This document shows positions 14,134-22,419 of a DNA stretch of 39,565 nt, piece by piece. The stretch is from contig NZ_JACOGK010000029.1 of the NCBI RefSeq assembly GCF_014269395.1, forward strand, positions 1 through 39,565, in the 5' to 3' direction. The translations under genes and the position numbers were made by a program. This stretch comes from Megasphaera hominis. Its GTDB lineage: Bacteria; Bacillota; Negativicutes; Veillonellales; Megasphaeraceae. Position 1 is the first letter of the stretch; the number at the start of each line of letters is the position of its first letter. The notes under the pieces were generated by a model that saw only the letters and a list, made by a program, of their open reading frames with translations, was not told the origin of the DNA and did no database searches.

Positions 14134-15188
14134 TGTCTATAGAAAAAAAGGATCTGGCCCGCCATATCGTTACGTCCTATGCCGGGCCGAAAATCAGAAT
14201 CATGGAAGTCTGCGGCACCCATACGCACGAAATTTTCCGCTATGGCATCCGCCAGCTGCTGCCACCGGCAGTCGATCTTATTTCCGGCCCGGGCTGCCCG
14301 GTCTGCGTTACGCCGCCTGGATTTATTGACGAAGCTATCTATTTGGCCTTAGAAAAAGGGGCTGTTATTTGCACCTTTGGCGACCTCATCCGCGTGCCCG
14401 GTTCGGCGCAAAGCCTGGCTGATGCCCGCAGCCGCGGTGCGGCTGTTCAGGTCGTCTATTCCCAGCTCGATGCCGTGAAATATGCGGCAGCGCATAGAGA
14501 TAAGGAAGTCGTCTTTTTGTCGGTCGGCTTTGAAACGACAACACCCGGTGCCTGCCTGGCCGTACTTCAGGCCAGGGACGAAGGTATCACCAATTTCTCT
14601 CTCCTGACGGCCAATAAGACCATGCCCCAGGCCTATGAAGCCCTGAAGGATAGTGCCGATGCCTTCTTGTATCCGGGGCACGTCCAGGCTATTATGGGCA
14701 CGGAGATTTGCGAGAAATTAAAGGCTGACGGCATTTCCGGTGTCGTTACGGGCTTTACAGCGCGGGAACTCCTGACGGCCTTAGCCGTCGTTCTGACAGA
14801 ATTTCCTAAGGGCAAGCCCTTCTTCAAAAACTGCTATCCCCGGGTCGTCACGGCAGCAGGCAGCGTGAGCGGCCAGAAGCTCCTCTCTCAGGTCATGGAA
14901 GCGTGCGATACAGAATGGCGCGGTCTCGGCGTGATTCCCCAATCGGGGCTTACCCTGCGGCCGGAGTTTGCCGCGTACGATGCGCGTGTGAAATTTGCCG
15001 TGCCGCCTATGGACGGCCGCAGTAATCCGGCCTGCCGCTGCGGCGATATTCTGCGCGGTGATTGCCGGCCACCGCAGTGCCCGCTCTTCGGCAAGGTTTG
15101 TACGCCTGAGCACCCTGTCGGCGCCTGCATGGTATCCCGTGAAGGGGCCTGCTCGGCCTATTATCAGTATGGAGGTCTTACATTATGA
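14133..15188 (+). CDS. hypD: Hydrogenase iron-ligand assembly protein HypD
   Basis: HypD is the [4Fe-4S] scaffold on which Fe(CN)2CO is built together with HypC and HypE. The 351-residue protein carries all diagnostic motifs: EVCGTHTHE with C27, SGPGCPVCVTP with C55 and C58, FGDLIRVPGS, SVGFETTTPG, and a C-terminal cluster-binding block with cysteines in CRCGDILRGDC, PPQCPLFGKVC and the final GACMVSREGACSAYY. The start overlaps hypC by one base and the end overlaps hypE by four (ATGA). Nothing appears to be missing, so the ligand-assembly chemistry is probably intact. Confidence 0.96.
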   Translation: MSIEKKDLARHIVTSYAGPKIRIMEVCGTHTHEIFRYGIRQLLPPAVDLISGPGCPVCVTPPGFIDEAIYLALEKGAVICTFGDLIRVPGSAQSLADARSRGAAVQVVYSQLDAVKYAAAHRDKEVVFLSVGFETTTPGACLAVLQARDEGITNFSLLTANKTMPQAYEALKDSADAFLYPGHVQAIMGTEICEKLKADGISGVVTGFTARELLTALAVVLTEFPKGKPFFKNCYPRVVTAAGSVSGQKLLSQVMEACDTEWRGLGVIPQSGLTLRPEFAAYDARVKFAVPPMDGRSNPACRCGDILRGDCRPPQCPLFGKVCTPEHPVGACMVSREGACSAYYQYGGLTL

Positions 15189-16189
15189 GTGATGTCATTA
15201 CACTGGCCCATGGAGCTGGCGGTAAACAGACGGCCGAGCTGATTGACTCGGTCTTTAAGGCCCATTTTGCCAACCCGGAATTTACGGGCGATGATGCGGC
15301 TATTCTATCCCTGGGCGGCCAGGATCTGGCCTTTACGACCGATGGCTTCATCGTTTCGCCGTCTGATTTTCCCGGTGGCAATATCGGCAAATTGAGTATT
15401 TGCGGTACCGTCAATGACCTGTCCTGCATGGGGGCACAGCCGCTTTATCTGGCCTGCGCCTTTGTCATTGAAGAAGGCCTGCCTATGAGTGACCTGGAAC
15501 GGTACGCCGCAGCTATGGAAAAAACAGCGGCCGAAGCCGGCGTGCGCATTGTGGCCGGTGACACGAAGGTCGCCGGCAAGGGCCAGGTAGACCGCCTCTT
15601 TATTACGACGACGGGTATTGGCCGCCGTCTGCCCGGTGTCCGCCTGTCGGGCACAGAAGCGAAGCCCGGCGACGCCGTCATCGTGACCGGCGATATTGGC
15701 CGCCACGGCTGCACCGTCCTTCTGAGCCGCGAGCAGTTCGGCATCGATGCCGACGTGACCAGTGACTGCGCTCCTTTGTGGGGCACCGTAAAATCCATGC
15801 TCGGCGTCACACAGGATATTCACGTCATCCGCGATGCGACACGTGGCGGTGTCGGTACGGTCCTTTACGAAATTGCCGCCCAAAGCCACGTTGGCATCCG
15901 CCTGGACCGGGCCGCTATTCCTGTGGCACCGGCTGTCAGTGGCGTTTGTGGTATGCTGGGATTGGAACCGCTCTACCTGGCCTGCGAAGGACGGCTCGTC
16001 GTCTTTGCACCGCAGGCACAGGCGGACGCCATTGTCACAGCCTTGCGGCAAGGACCGTATTCCGGTAATGCAGCGATTATCGGCACGGTAACGGCAGAGC
16101 ACGCCGAACGGGTCACCATCCGTACGGAAATCGGTGCCGAAACGATTTTACCGCCACCAGGTGGCGAATTGCTGCCGCGTATTTGTTAA
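15185..16189 (+). CDS. hypE: Hydrogenase maturation dehydratase HypE
   Basis: HypE dehydrates the carbamoyl group received from HypF on its last cysteine to a thiocyanate, then donates cyanide to iron on HypC-HypD. This 334-residue protein has the AIR synthase/PurM fold: an N-terminal AHGAGGKQT loop, GDDAAIL, TTDGFIVSP, GTVNDLSCMGAQPLYLA and RDATRGGVGTVLYEIA. The chain ends with the diagnostic PRIC, so the carbamoyl-accepting cysteine is the last residue. It overlaps hypD by four bases. A 38-base gap with a repeated 11-mer separates it from hydF. Confidence 0.96.
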   Translation: MSDVITLAHGAGGKQTAELIDSVFKAHFANPEFTGDDAAILSLGGQDLAFTTDGFIVSPSDFPGGNIGKLSICGTVNDLSCMGAQPLYLACAFVIEEGLPMSDLERYAAAMEKTAAEAGVRIVAGDTKVAGKGQVDRLFITTTGIGRRLPGVRLSGTEAKPGDAVIVTGDIGRHGCTVLLSREQFGIDADVTSDCAPLWGTVKSMLGVTQDIHVIRDATRGGVGTVLYEIAAQSHVGIRLDRAAIPVAPAVSGVCGMLGLEPLYLACEGRLVVFAPQAQADAIVTALRQGPYSGNAAIIGTVTAEHAERVTIRTEIGAETILPPPGGELLPRIC

Positions 16190-16195
16190 CCGATA

Positions 16196-16226
16196 GGGTA
16201 TATAGAGAGAAATGAGGGTATATAGA
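16196..16226 (+). repeat. Direct repeat between hypE and hydF
   Basis: GGGTATATAGA occurs at 16196-16206 and again at 16216-16226, exactly 20 bases apart. The second copy ends one base before the hydF start codon. The GAGGG before the second copy (16214-16218) may act as the hydF ribosome binding site. Confidence 0.6.
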
Positions 16227-16227
16227 T

Positions 16228-17430
16228 ATGGGGATGAATGATACACCATCAGGGGAACGGGTGCATATCGGCTTTTTTGGCCGCCGTAATGCCGGTAAGT
16301 CCAGCGTCGTCAATGCTGTTACGGGCCAGAACCTGGCCATCGTTTCGGACACGAAGGGAACGACGACGGATCCCGTCTATAAGGCTATGGAATTATTGCC
16401 CTTAGGGCCGGTCATGATTATTGACACGCCGGGCATTGACGATACGGGAGCTTTAGGGGAACTGCGCGTGGAACGGACGCGGCAGGTCCTGGGTAAGACG
16501 GATATTGCCGTTTTGGTCGTCGATGCCACAGAAGGGCTGCAGCAGAGTGACCGGGATATTTTGCAGCTCATTGGCGAAAAGAAGGTACCGTATTTGCTCG
16601 TCTATAATAAGAGCGATCTTACGGCTGTACCGGAAACCGTGCCGGATACGGTCCTGTACGTCAGTGCCCTGCACGGCACGGGCATAGGAGAGCTCAAGGA
16701 ACGCCTGGCCCGTCTGAAGCCTGACACCGAGGCGGCGCCTATCGTAGCTGATATGGTACAACCGGGCGATTTCTTTGTCCTCGTCGTGCCTGTCGATTCG
16801 GCAGCTCCGAAGGGACGGCTCATCCTGCCGCAACAGCAGACCATCCGGGATATCCTTGATGCCGATGGCACAGCCATTGTCGTTAAGGAGACGGGTCTTA
16901 AGGAGACACTGCAAAAGCTGGGCCGGCCGCCGAAAATGGTCATCACGGACAGCCAGGCCTTTAAACGCGTAGCGGCCGACACGCCGGAGAGCGTGCCGCT
17001 CACGTCCTTTTCTATTCTCATGGCCCGTCATAAGGGCTTTTTGGCAACGGCTGTCCAGGGCGTAGCTGCCTTGAAGAATCTGCGCGATGGTGACCGCGTC
17101 CTTATTTCCGAAGGCTGCACCCATCACCGCCAGTGTGAAGATATCGGTACTGTAAAGATCCCGCACTGGCTAAGGGAATTTACCGGCCGGGACCTGGTGC
17201 TGGAAACGTCATCGGGCCGCGATTTTCCCATGGATTTGACGCCCTATGCCTTGGTCATCCATTGTGGTGGCTGCATGCTCAATGAACGGGAAATACAGAG
17301 CCGTATGGAACGGGCCAGCCGGCAAGGCGTAGCCATTACCAATTACGGCATCTTTATTGCCTACGTGCACGGCATTCTGGCACGCAGTCTTTCCATCTTT
17401 CCCGATTTGCAGCGGCTCATACAGCCGTAA
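16228..17430 (+). CDS. hydF: [FeFe]-hydrogenase H-cluster maturation GTPase HydF
   Basis: HydF is the GTPase and iron-sulfur scaffold that delivers the two-iron subcluster to apo-HydA of [FeFe] hydrogenases. The 400-residue protein has a GTPase domain (GRRNAGKSS at 18-26, DTPGIDD at 66-72, NKSD at 127-130), a dimerisation middle part, and the cluster-binding C-terminal domain with C297-T-H299 and H345-C346-G-G-C349, matching the C-x-H ... H-C-x-x-C pattern of the family. All key residues are present. It follows hypE by 38 bases with no terminator between, so it is probably in the same operon. Its usual partners HydE and HydG are not in this window. Confidence 0.94.
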   Translation: MGMNDTPSGERVHIGFFGRRNAGKSSVVNAVTGQNLAIVSDTKGTTTDPVYKAMELLPLGPVMIIDTPGIDDTGALGELRVERTRQVLGKTDIAVLVVDATEGLQQSDRDILQLIGEKKVPYLLVYNKSDLTAVPETVPDTVLYVSALHGTGIGELKERLARLKPDTEAAPIVADMVQPGDFFVLVVPVDSAAPKGRLILPQQQTIRDILDADGTAIVVKETGLKETLQKLGRPPKMVITDSQAFKRVAADTPESVPLTSFSILMARHKGFLATAVQGVAALKNLRDGDRVLISEGCTHHRQCEDIGTVKIPHWLREFTGRDLVLETSSGRDFPMDLTPYALVIHCGGCMLNEREIQSRMERASRQGVAITNYGIFIAYVHGILARSLSIFPDLQRLIQP

Positions 17431-17439
17431 GGAGTACGT

Positions 17440-18024
17440 ATGGATTATTGGCTCAGTAAAAAAATACAGAGCCTGTGCGCACCTTCCTGTCTGCGCACCG
17501 GTTCTATTTGGCTGGCCCGGGCCGGTTTCTGGGTCTATATTATCTACGGTATAGTCCAGTGGTTCCGGCCCGGTCGGCCGGAAGGGCAGCGACAGCGCCG
17601 CCGGTCTTTATTGGAGGCGCTCTTTTCTGTCCTGTGCAGTTCCCTTATGTCCTATGTCATCGCCCGTATTTGGCGGCGGCCGCGTCCTTTTGCAGCCCAT
17701 AGGGATATCCGGCAGTATGTAGCCCATAAGGATAATGCTTCTTTTCCCAGCAATCATACGATGAATGCCTTTGCTGCCGGTCTGGCTGTATTTTATCGTT
17801 CCAAACTGGCCGGCTTGTTCCTGATCCTCTGGAGCCTGCTCATTGGTTTCTCCCGTATCGTATGCGGCATTCACTATGTCAGTGATATTCTTGGCGGCCT
17901 GGTCCTGGGGCTGGCAGGCTGGCGCGTGACGGCAAGAAATAAAGGCCTGCGCTGGCTGGCTATGGGACTGCCTTGGTTGTGGACCTGGCTGACAGAAAGA
18001 ATCTGTCAGCGGGAGCGGCGCTGA
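17440..18024 (+). CDS. PAP2-family membrane phosphatase
   Basis: This 194-residue membrane protein has the three parts of the PAP2 phosphatase site: RRPRPFAAH, PSNHTMNAFAAG, and SRIVCGIHYVSDILGG, in which the serine-histidine and final histidine-aspartate positions are present. Several hydrophobic helices surround them. Members act on undecaprenyl diphosphate (BcrC type), phosphatidic acid or related lipid phosphates at the outer face of the inner membrane. The ribosome binding site TAAGGAG overlaps the hydF stop codon, so it is cotranscribed with the hydrogenase-maturation genes, but a functional link is not evident. It ends before a terminator. Confidence 0.88.
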   Translation: MDYWLSKKIQSLCAPSCLRTGSIWLARAGFWVYIIYGIVQWFRPGRPEGQRQRRRSLLEALFSVLCSSLMSYVIARIWRRPRPFAAHRDIRQYVAHKDNASFPSNHTMNAFAAGLAVFYRSKLAGLFLILWSLLIGFSRIVCGIHYVSDILGGLVLGLAGWRVTARNKGLRWLAMGLPWLWTWLTERICQRERR

Positions 18025-18132
18025 ATTCCAATGAGGGAAATATTGTGAAAACAAGGTATAATGTACAATAAAAGTATACTATTTAAGACGGTGGTACTAA
18101 ACTGGTACATAATAAAGTGCCAGTTTATAAAT

Positions 18133-18172
18133 AGGCGACAAAAGCGATATATAAGGCTTTTGTCGCCTTTAT
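18133..18172 (+). terminator. Intrinsic terminator of the hydrogenase-maturation operon
   Basis: AGGCGACAAAAGC (18133-18145) pairs with GCTTTTGTCGCCT (18156-18168), then TTTATT. It lies about 110 bases after the PAP2 gene and separates the operon from nifJ. Confidence 0.85.
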
Positions 18173-18218
18173 TAAATTTACATTAGAAATAATATTTAAC
18201 AAAATGATTTAAAACTCC

Positions 18219-18247
18219 TTGTGAAAAAATAATCTTTAGCATACAAT
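18219..18247 (+). promoter_or_regulatory. Promoter of nifJ
   Basis: TTGTGA (18219-18224) and TACAAT (18242-18247) are 17 bases apart, about 60 bases upstream of the ribosome binding site. A related arrangement, with 15-base spacing, lies at 18043-18069 before the terminator. Confidence 0.6.
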
Positions 18248-18316
18248 AAAAGTATCAATGAGTGGTACATATAGTATGCTCAAACGCTTATAAATTACAG
18301 GAGAGGTGAATTGATT

Positions 18317-21300
18317 ATGTCAGAAAAAGTTTTTAAAACAATGGATGGGAACGAAGCGGCTGCGTACATATCGTATGCTTTTACGGAAATTGCTTCTATC
18401 TTCCCGATTACCCCGTCGTCGCCAATGGCTGAACACGTAGATGAATGGGCTGCACACGGACGGAAAAACCTGTTTGGCACGACCGTACAGGTACAGGAAA
18501 TGCAGTCTGAAAAAGGTGCTGCCGGTGCGATGCACGGTGCCTTGAACGCCGGTGCCCTGACGACGACTTTCACATCGTCGCAAGGCATGATGATCATGCT
18601 TTCAAACATGTTCAAAATTTCCAGCGAATTACTGCCGGGCGTATTCCAGGTTGCTTCCCGTACGGTTGCTACGAACGGGTATACCATTTTTGCCGGTCAT
18701 GACGACGCTATGGCCATGCGTGGTACGGGCATCAGCATGATGGCTGAAGCCAGTGTCCAGGAAGTCATGGACCTGTCTGCTGTTGTTCATGCCACAGCTA
18801 TTTCCTGCCGCATTCCTATTCTGAACTTCTTTGATGGCTTCCGTACATCTCATGAAATTCAGAAGATTGAAGTCATTCCTTATGATGAACTGCGGCCAAT
18901 GCTCGACATGGATGCCGTTCAGGCCTTCCGCGACCGCGGCATGAATCCGGATAATCCGGAAGCTATTTCCTTCTGCGAACCGGCTGAAACCTTCATGCAG
19001 CATCGTGAATCGCTGAATAAATTCTATGACCGTGTACCGGATGTAGCCGAAGACTACATGAAGAAGATCAGTGAAATTACAGGCCGCGAATACCACCTGT
19101 TTAACTATACCGGCGCTCCTGATGCCGAATACGTTCTCGTAGCCATGGGCTCGGGCGCACAGACCATTGAAGAAACAGTCAAGCTGCTCGTTTCTAAGGG
19201 CGAAAAGGTCGGCTGTATCAATGTTCACATGTTCCGTCCGTGGTCGGAAAAACATTTCATTGCCGCCCTGCCGAAGACAGTCAAGAAGATTGCCGTTTTG
19301 GACCGCACGAAAGAAACCGGCGCCAATGGCGAACCGCTCTATCATAGTGTAGCCGCTACCTATGCCTGTGCCGATAACGCACCGAAGGTATATCATGGCC
19401 GTTATGGTATTGCTTCGAAGGAATTCCTGCCGGGCGACGTCGTAGCTGCCTTTGAAAACCTGAAAGCAGATAAACCGAAAAATGACTTTACGCTCAGTAT
19501 TGTCGATGATGTTACGTATAAATCCCTGCCGCGTGTACCGGGTATCGAAACGGGCGGCGAAGGCCTGAAAGCCTGCAAATTCTGGGGCTTCGGTTCTGAT
19601 GGTACAGTAGGTGCCAATAAGAGCGCGATCAAGATTATCGGCGATAATACCGATATGTATGCCCAGGCATACTTTGCCTATGACTCCAAGAAGTCCGGCG
19701 GCGTTACTGTATCCCACCTGCGTTTTGGCAACACGCCGATCAAGATGCCGTATCTGATCAACAGCGCTGATTTCATCGCCTGCCATCGTCAGTCCTACGT
19801 CCATGGCTTCGATCTCCTGCGCGGTATTAAGAAGGGTGGTACATTCCTTCTTAATACGGTTTGGAAACCGGAAGAATTGGATGCTAAATTACCGGCCCGC
19901 TTAAAACGCTCGATTGCCCAAAACGACGTAGATTTCTATATTATCGACGCTGTCGGCATTGCACAGGATCTGGGTCTCGGCGGCCGTATCAATATGATCA
20001 TGCAGTCGGCCTTCTTCAAACTGTCCGAAGTTATTCCTCTTGATCTGGCTATTGATAAACTGAAAGAATCGGTCGTACATTCCTATGGCAAGAAAGGCCA
20101 GAAGATCGTCGACATGAACAATGCTGCCATCGATAAGGGCCTCGAAGCTATCGTTAAAATCGACGTTCCCGCTGCCTGGGCAGATGCACAGGATGAACCG
20201 GTTGATCTTTCGCACCATACGCAGTTCTTTAGAGATTTTGCTATTCCTGTCAATGCCCTGGAAGGCGATGACCTGCCGGTTAGTGCATACAATGGATTTG
20301 AAGATGGCCGTTGGCCGACCGGTACGTGTGCAGAAGAAAAACGTGGCGTTGCCATGTTCGTACCGAGCTGGGATGCTGAAAAATGTATCGGCTGTAACCA
20401 GTGCTCCTTCGTATGTCCGCATGCAGCTATCCGTCCGTTCCTGATGACAGAAGCTGAAGCCGCCGCTGCACCGGAAGGCTATCAGGATAAAGAAATCAAA
20501 GCAGCACCTGGCTATAAGTTCAATATCGTTGTTTCCGTCATGGACTGCCTGGGCTGCGGCAGCTGTACACATGTCTGCCCGAAAGAAGCTCTGACTATGA
20601 CGCCGTTCGACGACGAAGAATACAAAGCAGCTCTCTGGGATTATGTCATTGCCCTGCCGGCCAAGAAGAACCCCATGGACAAGAACACAGTTATTGGCAG
20701 CCAGTTCGAACAGCCGCTGCTTGAATTCTCCGGCGCTTGCGCAGGTTGTGCTGAAACACCGTATTGTAAAGTCGTTACGCAGCTCTTTGGCGATCGCATG
20801 ATGGTAGCCAACGCGCATGGTTGCTCCAGTGTTTGGGGCGGCAGTGCACCGGACTGCGGTTACACGAAGAACAGTCAGGGTCACGGCCCGGCTTGGTCTA
20901 CATCCCTCTTCGAAGACAATGCAGAATATGGCTTCGGTATGTTCCTGGCTGAAAAAGCAGAACGCAACCTCCTCGAAAAATACATTGACGACGCTATGGA
21001 TGTCGCCAGCCCGAAACTCCAGGAAGCTTTCAAAGACTGGAAAGAACATAAGATGGAAGGCGACGGCTCCCGCGAACGTTCGGATACCATCATTGCTCTG
21101 TTAGAAGCAGAAAAAGCCGGCAAACCGGAACTGGAACAGGTTTATAACCTGAAGAAGTTCCTCGTTAAACGCAGCCAGTGGATCTTCGGCGGCGACGGCT
21201 GGGCTTACGATATCGGCTATGGCGGTCTGGATCACGTCCTGGCTCAGGGCGAAGACGTCAACGTCCTCGTATTCGATACAGAAGTATACTCCAATACGGG

Positions 21301-21829
21301 CGGTCAGTCCTCTAAAGCTACGCCGACGGCTGCTGTTGCCAAGTTCGCTGCTTCCGGTAAGAAGACGAAGAAGAAGGATTTGGGCATGATGGAAGCTACC
21401 TACGGCTACGTCTATGTTGCTCAGGTTGCTATGGGCGCCGATAAGAATCAGTTCATGAAAGCCCTGAAAGAAGCCGAAGCATACAACGGTCCGTCCTTGA
21501 TCATCGGCTATGCACCGTGCATCAACCACGGCCTGAAGATTGGCCAGGGCCAGAGCATGCTCGAAGAAAAACGTGCCGTAGAATGCGGGTACTGGCATCT
21601 GTGGAGATACAATCCGGACCTGAAGAAACAGGGTAAGAATCCGTTTATCCTCGATTCGAAGGAACCGAAAGCTAACTTCCGTGAATTCCTCATGGGCGAA
21701 ACACGGTACTCTTCGCTGAAACGGACCTTCCCGGATACGGCAGAAGCCCTCTTCGAAAAGACCGAAGAAGATGCAAAAGAACGGTACGAAGGCTATGTAC
21801 GCATGGCTCACGCCTACGATGCAAAATAG
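18317..21829 (+). CDS. nifJ: Pyruvate:ferredoxin (flavodoxin) oxidoreductase
   Basis: This single-chain, 1170-residue enzyme oxidises pyruvate with CoA to acetyl-CoA and CO2 and passes electrons to ferredoxin or flavodoxin. Visible parts are the N-terminal domain with FPITPSSPMAEH, a two-cluster ferredoxin domain (CIGCNQCSFVCP from about residue 690 and CLGCGSCTHVCP from about 744), the proximal-cluster cysteines in GACAGCAETPYC, and the thiamine diphosphate site GGDGWAYDIG (about 960) and YSNTGGQSSK (about 990). The ATG at 18317 has AGGAGAGG about 10 bases upstream. Codon use is strongly biased, as expected for a very abundant protein. It lies just after the hydrogenase-maturation operon, and its reduced ferredoxin is the expected electron source of an [FeFe] hydrogenase. 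Confidence 0.96.
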   Translation: MSEKVFKTMDGNEAAAYISYAFTEIASIFPITPSSPMAEHVDEWAAHGRKNLFGTTVQVQEMQSEKGAAGAMHGALNAGALTTTFTSSQGMMIMLSNMFKISSELLPGVFQVASRTVATNGYTIFAGHDDAMAMRGTGISMMAEASVQEVMDLSAVVHATAISCRIPILNFFDGFRTSHEIQKIEVIPYDELRPMLDMDAVQAFRDRGMNPDNPEAISFCEPAETFMQHRESLNKFYDRVPDVAEDYMKKISEITGREYHLFNYTGAPDAEYVLVAMGSGAQTIEETVKLLVSKGEKVGCINVHMFRPWSEKHFIAALPKTVKKIAVLDRTKETGANGEPLYHSVAATYACADNAPKVYHGRYGIASKEFLPGDVVAAFENLKADKPKNDFTLSIVDDVTYKSLPRVPGIETGGEGLKACKFWGFGSDGTVGANKSAIKIIGDNTDMYAQAYFAYDSKKSGGVTVSHLRFGNTPIKMPYLINSADFIACHRQSYVHGFDLLRGIKKGGTFLLNTVWKPEELDAKLPARLKRSIAQNDVDFYIIDAVGIAQDLGLGGRINMIMQSAFFKLSEVIPLDLAIDKLKESVVHSYGKKGQKIVDMNNAAIDKGLEAIVKIDVPAAWADAQDEPVDLSHHTQFFRDFAIPVNALEGDDLPVSAYNGFEDGRWPTGTCAEEKRGVAMFVPSWDAEKCIGCNQCSFVCPHAAIRPFLMTEAEAAAAPEGYQDKEIKAAPGYKFNIVVSVMDCLGCGSCTHVCPKEALTMTPFDDEEYKAALWDYVIALPAKKNPMDKNTVIGSQFEQPLLEFSGACAGCAETPYCKVVTQLFGDRMMVANAHGCSSVWGGSAPDCGYTKNSQGHGPAWSTSLFEDNAEYGFGMFLAEKAERNLLEKYIDDAMDVASPKLQEAFKDWKEHKMEGDGSRERSDTIIALLEAEKAGKPELEQVYNLKKFLVKRSQWIFGGDGWAYDIGYGGLDHVLAQGEDVNVLVFDTEVYSNTGGQSSKATPTAAVAKFAASGKKTKKKDLGMMEATYGYVYVAQVAMGADKNQFMKALKEAEAYNGPSLIIGYAPCINHGLKIGQGQSMLEEKRAVECGYWHLWRYNPDLKKQGKNPFILDSKEPKANFREFLMGETRYSSLKRTFPDTAEALFEKTEEDAKERYEGYVRMAHAYDAK

Positions 21830-21890
21830 CATAAAAGAAGATATCATGAGCCGCAAGGCCGATTGATATACACTCTTGCATTTATAAGCA

Positions 21891-21925
21891 CAAACACCTC
21901 CAGAACCTGGTTCTGGAGGTGTTTG
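21891..21925 (+). terminator. Strong hairpin after nifJ
   Basis: CAAACACCTCCAGAA (21891-21905) and TTCTGGAGGTGTTTG (21911-21925) form a perfect 15-base stem with a 5-base loop, about 60 bases after the stop codon. Few Ts follow (TAGTTT), so it may stabilise the 3' end as well as stop transcription. Confidence 0.7.
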
Positions 21926-21929
21926 TAGT

Positions 21930-22260
21930 TTAGCACGACGTTACGGAAGCTACGTGTACGCCTCTGCCAGCAGGGCTATCATTCAGGCCTGCTGGCAGGC
22001 AGCCTGTCTGAAACGTACGCGCAGACTGAACGTACAGGTATAGAGTCTGCGGCGTAATGGGCGGAGTCCCGGCTGCCTGAGTCTCATGGGGAGCGTGTTT
22101 TTGCCCCGCCAGGAGAACCTGGCCTTCCGCATCTCAGGTAGTGGTGACAGGTTCTCCTTTCTGCTGCCTATAGGGAAAGAACATTGCCGTTTGCTTTCAC
22201 TATAGGGCCCATTATTGTGCAGCCAGTTGTCGTTTCGCTTAGGATTCAGGCTGGCTGTCA
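21930..22260. other. Hairpin-rich stretch without a gene: possible structured RNA or dispersed repeat
   Basis: The 590-base gap between nifJ and the OPT gene is not empty. Four inverted repeats follow one another: CTGCCAGCAGG (21964-21974) with CCTGCTGGCAG (21988-21998); CGCAGACT (22020-22027) with AGTCTGCG (22044-22051); AGGAGAACCTG (22111-22121) with CAGGTTCTCCT (22148-22158); CAGCCAG (22219-22225) with CTGGCTG (22250-22256). AACGTAC is also repeated at 22012-22018 and 22029-22035. GC is as high as in genes, unlike the other gaps here. A minus-strand open frame (21983-22261) does not look like a protein. I do not recognise a known RNA family. Confidence 0.45.
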
Positions 22261-22328
22261 TGCGGCAGGATACCTTTTTCCTGGCGGTTAAAATTTTTTG
22301 GCTGGCGTAAACACATAATTATACAAGA

Positions 22329-22366
22329 AAAACAGGCACTAAATCCTTTAATTTAGTGCCTGTTTT
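22329..22366 (-). terminator. Intrinsic terminator of the OPT gene
   Basis: AAAACAGGCACTAAAT (22329-22344) pairs perfectly with ATTTAGTGCCTGTTTT (22351-22366) around a 6-base loop. It is symmetric enough to work in both directions and lies about 55 bases beyond the OPT stop codon. Confidence 0.88.
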
Positions 22367-22419
22367 GGTGATTTTTAATGAAATTTTAATCTTCTACTCA
22401 TTTTTATTTATCTGAGTTC

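Larger units (their letters stand above)
18064..18255 (+). repeat. Repeated promoter-like module upstream of nifJ
   Basis: TACAATAAAAGTAT occurs at 18064-18077 and again at 18242-18255. Each copy is preceded by TTGTGAAAA (18043-18051 and 18219-18227) and followed by GGTAC. The copies flank the terminator at 18133. This looks like a duplicated regulatory segment. Confidence 0.65.

Noticed and set aside
18043..18056. Rex redox-repressor site upstream of nifJ
   Set aside because: TTGTGAAAA matches one half-site only; the second half (TTCACAA) is missing in both copies.
18629..19804. Long minus-strand open frames inside nifJ, and similar ones inside hypF, purL and the OPT gene
   Set aside because: They are antisense shadows caused by codon bias in highly expressed genes; no ribosome binding sites or domain patterns.
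21983..22261. Minus-strand 92-codon open frame after nifJ
   Set aside because: It has no good ribosome binding site, is rich in Arg and Asn without any domain pattern, and spans hairpins; more likely non-coding.
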